Source of the DNA: Xestospongia bergquistia
Lineage: Eukaryota > Porifera > Demospongiae > Haplosclerida > Petrosiidae
Length of the DNA stretch: 64,000 nucleotides
NCBI GenBank assembly: GCA_963965975.1
Contig: OZ014424.1
Coordinates: 2,728,001-2,792,000 of the forward strand
Direction of reading: 5' to 3'
Shown: positions 48,407-57,589 of the stretch, piece after piece
Layout: every line of letters starts with the position of its first letter
How positions within the stretch are numbered: position 1 is the stretch's first letter
Made by a program: the position numbers and the translations under genes
The notes under the pieces: model-generated
The model's input: only the letters and a program-made list of their open reading frames with translations
Told to the model about the DNA's origin: nothing
Databases searched by the model: none

Positions 48407-49551
48407 ACATTTCTCTATCTCAAAGACTTTTGGCAGTAAGTCAACAGCATTCAGTAGTCAGTACTAGTATGAAGTAATTCATTGCTCTTAATTTCTCTTG
48501 TATAACTGTAGCTTCGCTTGAAGTCAAGATCAAGGCTCAAGACATTCCTCTATCTGAAGAGTCTGGGAAGTAAGTTAGCAGCATATAGTACTGGTGTACA
48601 TTACTTAAAAAAGACATCATTACTCTTGATTTTCCTTTTATTACCATAGTTTCACTGGACATCATGATGAAGACTCAAGACATTCCTCTACCACAAAGAG
48701 TCTGTGGAGTAAGTTAACAGCACGCAGTACTGGTGTGCATTAATTAATAAGTCTTAATTCATAATACATTAATTCATAATACTCTTAATCTCTTTTTCAT
48801 TACTATAGCTTTGCTCGATGTCAGGCTCAAGGCTCAAGAAATTCATCTGAAGAGTCTAGGGAGTACGGCTCAAGGCATTCATGTATCTCGAAGAGTCTAT
48901 GGAGTAAGATCATACAATACTAGTATAAAATAATTCATAATGCATCATTACCTTAAATATATCTCTTTTATTGCTATAGCTTTGCTGGATATTGGGATCA
49001 AGAATCAAGATATTCTGCAATCTGTCAAAGACGCTGGGGAGTAAGTTCACAGAATGCAGTAGTAATGTACATTAAGTCATAATACATCATTACTCTTACT
49101 TTCTCTTTTATTACTGCATATTACTCTTAATTTCTTTTTTATTACTGTAGCTTCACTGGACTTCAGGATCAAGCTCAAGACATTCCTCTATCACAAAGAG
49201 TCTGTGGAGTAAGTTAACAGCATACAGTACTAGTGTACATAATTCATAATACCCATTACTCATAATACACATTACTCTCAATTTCTATTTTATTACCATA
49301 GCTTCGCTAGATATGGGGATCAAGAGTCAAGATTTTCCATGATCTCAAAGACGCTGGGCAGTAAGTTAACAGAATATAGTACTAGAGTACATTAATTCAT
49401 AATGCATCTATTAACGTAGCTTTGCTGGACTTGTGGATCAAGGCTCAAGACATCTGGATGAAGACTCAAGACAGACATTCCTCTATCTCAAAGAGCCTGG
49501 GCAGTAAGTTAACAACATACAGTAAATTTTGACAAGTAATCTAATGAGTGG

Positions 49552-49595
49552 TAGTATTACATTTGGCAGTGTTACATTTGGTAGTATTACATATT
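49552..49595 (-). repeat. Short inverted repeat at the right edge of the second array
   Basis: Partner of 45094-45135: 'agtattacatttggcagt' then 'gttacatttggtagtatt'. It lies about 30 bp after the last exon-like segment. Confidence 0.6.
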
Positions 49596-49784
49596 TATGA
49601 TAACATGGTGTGTCTGTATCTATACTACTCTATATATTGTACCCAATTATACAATTTGTAGTAGTCAGTAAAGGTAAGTATTGGGAATACAACTATAAAG
49701 GTGAGTATATCTTCCAGAGAGAAAGCCGAGGAAGCCACAAGAGATTAGTTAGTCTACTTTTGTGAGGGAAATGAGAATATGTAG

Positions 49785-49975
49785 AGCATTTATGGGTGTG
49801 GCTATCATGGCTTGATAATTGGGTGTGGTGCTTGCAGCTATGCATTAATTTCCTAGACTACCTGGAGCATTAATTAAAATATGAGGTGTGGTCAAAATAA
49901 ACCACATCCAAAATATTTAATGGGTGTGGCTATCGAAGCTTGATGAGTGGGTGTGGTGCTTGCAGCCATGTACAG
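49785..49975 (+). repeat. Two copies of a GGGTGTGG-type segment
   Basis: 'atgggtgtggctatc' with 'gggtgtggtgcttgcag' occurs at about 49792-49848 and 49920-49975, about 128 bp apart. The second copy runs straight into the retrotransposon region. Each ends in a plausible splice acceptor, but no joined frame is clear. Confidence 0.5.
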
Positions 49976-50112
49976 GTTTGTGAATATTGTTTACTGATTG
50001 TAGGATTTATGCAGGTTTCGCCTAATCCACGTTCGCCTACATTACTTTTAATACAGTATGGTATGGTTATGTTGACCACCTTAGATGTAACTACTCTGAT
50101 CACATTTCACAG

Positions 50113-50280
50113 GAACCAGTCGAAGATTGGTATATATCAGACGAGTTCACTCCAAATCCAGATCCTCCTGCAGCTCAAATTGATATACCACCACCTGCAC
50201 AAATTCGTTCTGTTGCTGTTCGCCATTCTACTTATGTACCTCGACCTGTTGATTGTTTTGCACCCCTGCATCAAGCTTGA
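50113..50280 (+). pseudogene. C-terminal end of a Ty3/gypsy-like pol frame
   Basis: The open frame reads 'EPVEDWYISDEFTPNPDPPA', then 'DIPPPAQIRS', then 'VPRPVDCFAPLHQA' and stops at TGA. It is followed at once by a polypurine tract and an LTR-like start, which is the usual layout at the 3' end of a gypsy-type polyprotein. Upstream pol domains are absent, so only the tail remains. The identification rests on layout and the proline-rich tail, not on catalytic motifs. Confidence 0.5.
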
Positions 50281-50398
50281 GAGGGGGGAATGTGATAACT
50301 ATGAATATTCCAGATGAGCACATGTATATATTGTGTGAGCACAGTTTCAGTAGTTTATATTTGTTGTTATATGTTGAATCTATCTCGGCCAGGTTACA
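50279..50398 (+). mobile_element. Polypurine tract and LTR start of a retrotransposon, copy 1
   Basis: GAGAGGGGGGAA (50279-50290) is followed by TGTGATAACTATGAATATTCC. An ACA near 50398 ('ggttaca') would close a TGT...ACA LTR of about 108 bp, but homology with copy 2 continues for several hundred bases beyond that point, so the 3' border is not fixed. Confidence 0.55.
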
Positions 50399-50689
50399 AC
50401 CCAGATACTGGTATTGGAGAAAACAAAGGGAAGTATATTTATAGGAAAGTGATAGTTAAGCAGGTAACAATGTTTAAAAATGAAAAATGGCATAACATTT
50501 AAGTATTACTAGAAATGCTTTATAAGATAACTACTGTATACATATATAGTGTTGTCATGTTCGTTAGGTCATAATATGAGGTAGTTACATGGTAAAATTA
50601 TATCATAATAAAACGTTTTATAGATAACAACATAATATGAGGTACGTTACTTTGTAATATTATAATATTGGATAGTAATGTAATACATG

Positions 50690-52060
50690 AAATTGTAAAC
50701 CCTATTTCTCTAAATTTACTACTGAAATTTTGATGCCTTTTTCCAATTATTATTGGGGCCAAAAATATGCATAATTAATCCCTTTTTTCTTATAATTTTT
50801 GTTACTGAAAATATGCAAAATCTTAACACATTCCGTGAATTTTAAGCCCTTTTTGTCAAAATTTTGCCACAATCAATTTTTAAGTATTTTTTAGAAGTAT
50901 AGTTTGCAATCAAAATGCACAAGTATTTAAGCACTTCCTTTTATGTGTAAGTCCTTTTTGTAACTATTTTCAACTCCAAAAATACAACAAAAGTTTAACC
51001 CCTACCTCCCTAAATTTGACACCGAAAAGGAATTTTTTCTAATTTCCTTTTGTTCAAGATCCTCCTGCAGTTCGAGTTGATACCTCAACCAGTTGATCAT
51101 TTTGCTTGAGAGGGGAAATGTGATAACTATGAATATTCCAGATGAGCGCATGTATATATTGTGTAAGCACATGTTCAGTAGTTTTTGTACAAGTTGACTC
51201 TCTGTCTTTATTCTTTTATATTTGTTGTTGTATGTTGAATCTGTCTCGGCTAGGTTACAACACAGACACTGGTATTTGGAAGTATATTTACAGAAAAGTG
51301 GCATAACATATAAGTATTACCATATATTGTATGATCATGTTCGTTAGGGCATAATATGAGGTAGTTATATGGCAAAATTATATTATAATAAAACATTATA
51401 TAGATAACAACATAAAATAAGGTACGTTATGTTGTAATATCATAATATTGGATAGTAATATAATCCGTGAAATTGTAAATCCTATTTCTCTAAATTTGTT
51501 ACAGAAAACAAGTGAATTTTGACTTTTTGCAAGTATTATTGGCGCCAAACTATATGTTACTAAAAATATGCGAAAATTTATTTTTTAAAGTATAATTTGC
51601 AACCAAAATCTGCAATTATTTAAGCACTTTTTAACTATTTTAGACTCCAAAAATGCATCGAAATTTTAACCCCTATCTCCCTAAGTTTGTCACCCAAAAT
51701 AGAGGAATTTTTAATTTTTTTTCTAATTTAATTTTGCACAAATATATGCGAAAATTGCAGGTGTCTAAATATCTATACTTTGGTCACCCAAACACACAGA
51801 AAAAGAGAAAAGATGCAATTTTGGCCCAAAAGGTTTTCAAAAAGTCTTTTAAATTAGGCTTAAATTACATGGGTTAAATAAGTAAATTTTTGCACTAAAA
51901 AGTTTTCAAAATACGAGTATTTTCAGAGGTTAAAATTCATGTATTTTTTCATCAAAAAAATTTTAAAAGATGTCTTCAAAATTCATGAATTTTGGTGGTA
52001 ATATCGGATTAAAATTTGCGTGTTTTTCACACCACAAAGGGGATAAAATAGACGTAAAAT
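50690..52060. repeat. AT-rich degenerate repeat sequence
   Basis: Repeated variants of 'ccctaaatttg', 'aaaaatatgc' and 'gcacttttt' suggest a decayed repeat family, present on both sides of and within the second retrotransposon end. Similar sequence returns at 57220-57460. No gene seen. Confidence 0.4.
51050..51540 (+). mobile_element. Second retrotransposon end, 828 bp downstream
   Basis: Repeats the end of the pol frame in shortened form ('gatcctcctgcag..cgagttgatac..cctcaaccagttgatcattttgc'), then the purine tract GAGAGGGGAAA and TGTGATAACT at 51119. Homology to copy 1 runs to about 51510 ('ggatagtaatataat'), matching 50660-50690. The pol tail is interrupted by a deletion. Confidence 0.6.
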
Positions 52061-52250
52061 ACACCTAAACCATAAATCCTAAATACTAACGTTATAACAT
52101 AAACCCAAACCTGAAACAAGAATTTCTAAATCACTAAACCCTAACCTCTAAACCCCTAAACTTGAAAACCTAAACCCTAAACCTTAAATCCTAAACCCAA
52201 AATGGTAAACACTAAATTTTAAAAACTAAACTCTAAACCCAAAACCTACA
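52061..52250. repeat. Degenerate CCCTAAA-like (telomere-like) tract
   Basis: About 190 bp made of variants of CTAAACCCTAAACC, with units of 6-9 bases such as CCTAAACCATAAAT, ACCCTAACCTCTAAAC and CCTAAACCCTAAAC. No two adjacent units are consistently identical. It resembles an interstitial telomere-like or satellite tract rather than functional telomere repeat. Confidence 0.65.
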
Positions 52251-52305
52251 ACTAGATATAGCTCCATTTAATGACACTCATTCAGATGTTCATATCATTT
52301 CAGAT

Positions 52306-52600
52306 GTTACCAGAATATTTTATGGAGATTATGAATGTGTTGCTGTATGAAGGTTTCATACAGTCCAGAATGTTTGCAAGCACTGAAATTTGCAGAGAAA
52401 GTTGAAGCAGTCATCAAGTATTCATCTCGAGAAGTTAGAATGATTACAGAAGAAGAGACATCAGAGCAACATAGTTTAACAATGTATACATTTACATTGG
52501 CTCATGTCTGCAAATCCAATTCATTTACATCCTGATACATTTCATCATGCTTTGCCACTTATTACCTCCTGTAGCTACTGGTGCTCCACCTCTAATATGT
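52306..52600 (+). CDS. Unidentified open frame, possible exon
   Basis: After TTTCAG, a frame from ATG 52335 to 52535 reads 'MKVSYSPECLQALKFAEKVE', then 'REVRMITEEETSEQHSLTMY'. In another phase further on, 'ANPIHLHPDTFHHALPLITS' is open. The composition looks protein-like, but I do not recognise a domain and the phase change suggests decay. It lies about 300 bp upstream of the C92-like relic and could be its first exon. Confidence 0.3.
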
Positions 52601-52848
52601 CAGATAGTGTTAGTCCTTAGTAATATAATTCACATGATCATTCATTACATTACATGCAGCAATGGCATTCACCCTTCACCTGATTTTTCAACAAAGGCAT
52701 ATAATGAAATTTGTAACTGGAGATAATTTGTTTCTGGGACGACAAGTTCTGGAGCAATTATTACATATTTGTTGGAGCTGTTTTTTGACATGTTGGATTG
52801 GTAAGTAAATATGTTTAGTTGTGTAAATATTTGAAATATATATATTAC

Positions 52849-53405
52849 GACCTCCATATTCCACTTGGTTTGAAGGTGGGGCTTGTTAATGTTGATATGG
52901 GAACAGTCCATAAAGGAGTGGAAGTTTTCCCTCTAAAGAACAAAATTTTCTCTGGCTGGTATGATCATGTTGCAATTTATCAATTAACAGGAGCAACGAC
53001 AAGTAATGTGTGAGATATGTTGAAGGCTAGCTACCGAACTAATTAATTAAAATTTTTATTTACATTTTAGGTAGGTAAGAAGCTTCAAGGAAGACCGTAT
53101 GAAAGAGACAAATAGATTTGATTGTCTGCAGTAAATGTAAATGTTAATAATGAATACTTGGAATTTCTCAAAAACTACAAAGATAACTTCAGTTCATTAA
53201 TTTGTACTGAACTTGTTGCTCATGTATATCAGGAACTTGAACTAATTGGTGAGTTTAACAATAGTCACAATGAAACACACTTCTACTTTTCATAGATATA
53301 ACCAAACTGTCAGATGAATTCAGTCCTGATGATTTTTCCTGTAATTGTACATTGAAACTGAACTTTGGACATATTATATCAATATTAAACAATAATATCC
53401 ATTAA
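52849..53405 (+). pseudogene. Permuted papain-like (C92 / NlpC-P60-like) gene relic
   Basis: Exon-like segments: about 52849-53002 reading 'GLVNVDMGTVHKGVEVFPLK' and 'SGWYDHVAIYQLTGA'; 53071-53248 (after ACATTTTAG, before GTGAG) reading 'GKKLQGRPYERDK', then two stops, then 'NNEYLEFLKNYKDNFSS' and 'LICTELVAHVYQELEL'; 53296-53405 reading 'ITKLSDEFSPDDFSCN' and ending in TAA. '(F)CSELVA..YQ.LGL' near a 'S.EFTP.DFS' tail is the catalytic-Cys region of permuted papain-like amidases as I recall it; here the Cys is kept in 'CTELVA'. Upstream, 'GDNLFLGRQVLEQLL' near 52720 may be the N-terminal part. The TAG and TGA inside exon 2 indicate a pseudogene. Confidence 0.5.
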
Positions 53406-53548
53406 GTGAAAAAAGGTTGATGTTTAGTTTAGAAGCTATTGCATTGTATTTTAAAAGTTATGATAAAACAGATAGAGCCACAAATAACTTTGTATCTCCA
53501 TCAATTATTTTCAATATTGATTGGTCAACTTAACTTGTGCCCAACAGT

Positions 53549-53850
53549 CAATAGACTATTTGATGGTTGTGAATTCTTCTTTATAGGTCTGTCTCCCAAG
53601 CATCAACCCTTGAAGAATTTGCACACTAAATTAGTACAGTTAGCTGGTGAATAATAACAAGAAAATGAAACCATTAGATGAAAGTGATGCTCTACTAAGT
53701 GTTATCCTTTCCATGCTCTTCCTGATCAATTTTTACAACTAGTCATGCTTTCATTGTGTCAGGAATTACCTGTTCAAAAAGAATCAAGTTCGCATCATTG
53801 GAAGTACCTTTGGAAGTTTGTCACATTTCAAAGTCGTTGCTTTTTAGTCC
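53549..53850 (+). pseudogene. BARD1-like BRCT domain fragment
   Basis: The frame to TAA at 53652-53654 reads 'LFDGCEFFFIGLSPKHQPLK', then 'LHTKLVQLAG'. 'LFDGC.F...G.....P...L..LV..GG' is the start of the second BRCT repeat of BARD1-type proteins, from memory. Beyond the stop, another phase reads 'YPFHALPDQFLQ', and a third 'LFKKNQVRIIGSTFGSL', fitting continued but frameshifted homology. No ankyrin or RING part is visible nearby. Confidence 0.45.
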
Positions 53851-54455
53851 TAATAAGTTCATTATCTGACATACTTCTTTTCTTAGTTGACAGGCGTGGC
53901 AAATTAACTGTAATCACGCCCATGGGCGGCTACTTTACCATTAATGCCTTTTCAACAATAGCAACGATTTAAAAGCTTACTCTAGCAACAAGATGATGCT
54001 TTCAGGTAAGTTACTAGTGTGACAGGGTAGGTAGGTTGATGTTGCTACATAACAACAAGAAAAGCCATAAAAGCCATAAAATGGATGGTCAACTCTGTAG
54101 TATGCTACGAACACTTAATGATCAACATACAGTTGATCTCTTTGTTGTGTGGGGAGTCTGTTGATACTTTGTTGTAAGCAAAACAATGTAAACAAGTGCA
54201 CAACAAAGGGTTTCTTGGACACATCTCACTATCACTTCCTGTCAATTTATTTGGGTGGAGTTAACTTTCAATTGGGAAAGAAAGCAAATGACTGAGGTAA
54301 GTTTTCATTCTTGTAATAATATTACTGTTTTACCTGCCATTTCTTTGCTGATAGTATTATAAACTTAAAGTGAAACTTGTAATCTTTCTTTTGGATGATT
54401 TATAACTTGGTGAATATAGTATCTTCTATAAAGACCCAATGCTAAACACACCACT
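53850..54455. other. No gene seen
   Basis: Mixed sequence without supported frames. 53890-53970 is locally GC-richer ('cacgcccatgggcggctac') and may be a further decayed coding piece. Confidence 0.3.
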
Positions 54456-54456
54456 A

Positions 54457-54460
<4 letters not shown>

Positions 54461-54489
<29 letters not shown>
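54461..54489. repeat. (AC)n microsatellite
   Basis: About 14 perfect AC dinucleotides, followed by looser ACAAAC. Confidence 0.95.
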
Positions 54490-54493
<4 letters not shown>

Positions 54494-54494
54494 A

Positions 54495-54735
54495 AGAAAG
54501 GAAGAGACGTATGTCCATATAGAGACAACATACAGTCAGGGAATATATTAAAACTGATTGGTAGTGTATGTATAATGTAAGTGCACATACACACAGAGAG
54601 GAAAAGAAGCATATATGTATAGACACAATACACAGTCAGGCAAAGTGGAGCAATATATTATAATACACATACACAGAGAGAGTTAGAGAAGCGTTTACAC
54701 AGACACAACACACAGTATGGCAAAGTGAAACAATA
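54495..54735. repeat. Three diverged copies of a unit of about 100 bp
   Basis: Each copy has 'gagaagcgt..acagacacaa.acacagt..ggcaaagtg.a.caata.attataat', starting near 54497, 54598 and 54677. Non-coding. Confidence 0.6.
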
Positions 54736-55202
54736 CATTATAATTGATTGCTGATGTAAGTGTAATGTAACTGTGTGTGTTTTCTTGTTATCAGGAATAG
54801 ATAATATATATATATATAATATAGTAGATTAACTTAGACTTAACTTAGATTGCCCCCACCCATGTATTGATTGTAGTCCTCTATCATCACAGGTTTAATG
54901 ATTTCTTTAACACCAGTGTGAAGTCTTGTATTTTTCTTCTTAACAATCTTATTGAAATCGTATATGATCAAATTGGACTATCGTAAGGCCATTTGGAACG
55001 ATTCATGACAATGTATATACATATTATTACACAAGCGTACATAAAGTCTAGACACAAAGATTATTATTGATGTATATGAGGATGATTCTTAGTATTCATA
55101 ATGTAATTTGGTATGGTATGGTAATCTTTCAAAAATGGGAGTACATACAAATGATTTTTACAAATGCTACATTGGTACCATCTTTGTGATCTTTTTTTCC
55201 TC

Positions 55203-57000
55203 GGGCCTTGCATACTTTAGACTGGGACGTACTCCATAAGGTGCATCTTTTTAAACAGGTTCTGGAAATTCATGTTCGCTCAATCTCATCGGAAGTACTG
55301 TTGTTGAGTCAATGTGCCTTCTGTCAACTGGTTATTTATGACCGTCTAGTATCCGGCTGCCAATGTGGGGTAAAGGTTTTCAGCAACTATATTGTGCAAA
55401 ATATTGGTGTTAACAATGGATACATCAAATAAGTGAAATAATACTTTCTTCCACCACTTGCCTGACCTACGTACATATCCATAATATAGTAGGAGTTGAT
55501 TGCACTTGTCGACTCCTCCCATATCGTATTTTATTCTTCAACTACTTTTGCCACCTCTACTCCTCCATCTACTGCTCTGGTTCTCCTCCGCTTATCTATC
55601 ATATTTTCATTATGCAAGGTTGATAACATGTGTACCACTAGCTTGTCAGACCACTTCGGACACAAAAATCCATCTGTTGCATAATAAGAATAGACTTAAC
55701 CTACATCTTACATTTTAGGCTAACGTAAATACAGTTGATTGTTACTTTTTACCATTTGTTAATTTTGCAAATTGAAATTCTCTACTCAATCTCTTCTGAT
55801 TCAGCGAAAAGTGTATGTGAGGTATAGTAATTATTGGTACACACATGATATCCACTCATTGATAAAGGAGACATGAGATGACTTTGTACGCTAGCCCTTG
55901 CTCAGGGACGCTATCTTCTCTTTTCCTGTATGACTCGTTAACAACCATTATAGTAAGTATAATATCCCACTTAGTGGGCTTCTTGAGCATGTACTAGAAC
56001 CACGTGAGTCTTCCTTTGTGTCCAATGATACTCTCATCAACAGCAATTTCTCTATTGGGAACATAAACCAACTAGAATGACTCATTAAGCTGATCAAGAT
56101 TTCATCAATAATTCAAACCTTCTGCATGATATGACTGACTATATCACTATGAAATGACCATTTGCTGCTCCAGTATGATCTACAAATAAGTAAGTTGTAC
56201 AGGAAATTCACAAATTTTTAGGGCTTCCTAATAAAATTACAATTACAAGTAAGTGTAATAAATAAAACTTGCAATTCATATCAATCTATTTCCTTGGTTA
56301 TAATGAATACCTCACAGACAGATATCTAACTAGTCCCTTTGTAATTATTATGGCTAGTAATAGGTCAACTTCCTCATGCTTTATCAGATTTCTACTCCAG
56401 TCATGACCAAGAGCATTGGGATGATCATGCAAGTAAGATTCAATTTGACACAGGATAACTAGCTGTTTCCACAAAGATCAAATCTTTTACTGCTGATGAA
56501 AAGTATAGATTGAAGAAAGCAAGTGGTAGTTTGTTGGTTATATCAAGAGTAAGCCCAGGTGATTCAGTAAATGGATGAACTATAAGGTTACTTTGCTATT
56601 ATTGGTAGTCTTTAGTTAACTGTAGGTAGGCTAGCTGTAGCAGTAGTGCTAGTACTGGGCCAAGCCTTTGCTGGAGAGGTGGCAACCAATGGATGAACTA
56701 CAATAATTATTATTATTTTGTACATGTGTGTAAAATCATCTTATGAGTGGGTGTAGGTGGAGCTAGGAAACTGCTTCTTGTTGGTGAAGGTGGAGCTGAA
56801 GAGTTACATTTTAGTACAAAGCTTTCAGAAGTCAGCCTTGCTAGTAAATGGCTTTGCAAAAGATCTGTCAGTGCTTCTTCTTCATCAATGTAGCCGTAGA
56901 AATCACTGTCTGAATAGTCACTTTCAGCACCATCAATACACTGTAAAAGGAGGTCTGGGTCAGAAGGCAAGTGTATAAACCTTCTGCTTGTCAATGCCAT
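55203..57000 (-). pseudogene. piggyBac-like transposase relic
   Basis: On the minus strand, in order: from ATG 57000 an acidic N-terminus 'ESDYSDSDFYGYIDEEEALT'; near 56560-56480 'KLPLAFFNLYFSSAVKDLI'; near 56080-55960 'YVPNREIAVDESIIGHKGRL' and 'MLKKPTKWDI'; near 55510-55400 'MGGVDKCNQLLLYYGYVRRS' then 'KWWKKVLFHLFDVSIVN'; near 55290-55205 'RLSEHEFPEPV'. These follow the piggyBac (DDE_Tnp_1_7) pattern of 'YTPN.ELSVDESM..FKGR....QYMPKKP.KWG', 'MGGVD..DQ....Y....R..KWWK..FFHL.D...VNA' and 'RL..RHFP'. The Asp of 'VDES' and that of 'GGVDK' are present. Several stops and phase changes separate the parts, so it is not functional. Confidence 0.75.
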
Positions 57001-57589
57001 GACGCTTTAACCATGTCAATAGCTTTACAAACCAGTGATTGCAATCATATTCACGTTCTTGCTTTCGAAAAACAGTCCAGGTGCCTCGGTAATAGTTGCT
57101 GTGCAAAATTGCGATTCTACCCACTCAATAATTGCATCCGCCTGCTCATAATTACGCAACCACCCGTTAAAGGGTTCACATAAATACCTGTTCCTTTTTT
57201 TAGCAAAATGGGTTTTCAAATATTGGCATTTTGAGCGCCTAAAAAAATTAGCAAAAGGGGTTTAAAACATGTGCAATTTTCGCACTAAAATGCTTTTTAA
57301 AGAGGCTGTGACAACTGACACATTTTGCTGCCAATAAAGTTTTAAACAAGGGTAAAACACACATTTTTGGCACAAAAAAGTTAGGACATGTATATTTTGG
57401 CACCAAAAACAGAAAAAATTTTTAAAATAACTGCAATTTCCACCAAAAATGTACATATTAAAATATACATTTTATAGAAGACTCTATTCCAGTCAATAGA
57501 CTAAATGTCTTTAAGCCTTTATTGCAAATAGTTTGCAGTGCTAAGTATAAACCCATTATTGTAAGTAGTTCGCATTGTTAAGTTTACCA
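57001..57589. other. AT-rich repeat remnants, no gene
   Basis: 57190-57460 is made of variants of 'caccaaaaatg' and 'gcaattttcgcactaaaatgc', resembling 50700-52050. 57500-57589 contains early, poorly matching versions of the satellite that follows. Confidence 0.4.

Larger units (their letters stand above)
45215..49520 (+). repeat. Array of 59-nt exon-like segments (dimer about 321 bp)
   Basis: About 25 segments, each with its own acceptor (TATTACTATAG or TATTACTGTAG) and donor (GGA then GTAAGTT). Two kinds alternate: B type, for example 46135-46193 ('SLDFRIKAQDIPLSQRVCG' in one phase), and A type, for example 46288-46346 ('DIRIKNQDILLSQR'). Both are exactly 59 nt in these examples. The donors at about 46190, 46510, 46832, 47154 and 47458 give a dimer period of about 321 bp (the last 304). 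The outer copies (before 45.5 and after 48.4 kb) are more diverged. Two CTAGCCTC-type elements are inserted. 59 is not a multiple of three. Confidence 0.9.

Noticed and set aside
20957..49520. CRISPR-like array of repeats and spacers
   Set aside because: The units are long, diverge throughout, have no constant short repeat with unique spacers, and there are no cas genes; the context is eukaryotic.
54426..54626. Minus-strand frame with 'CVCVCVCVCV'
   Set aside because: Produced by the AC microsatellite.
56380..56480. Death-domain-like reading 'HDHPNALGHDWSRNLIK' on the minus strand
   Set aside because: Too short and embedded between parts of the piggyBac relic; no second supporting motif.
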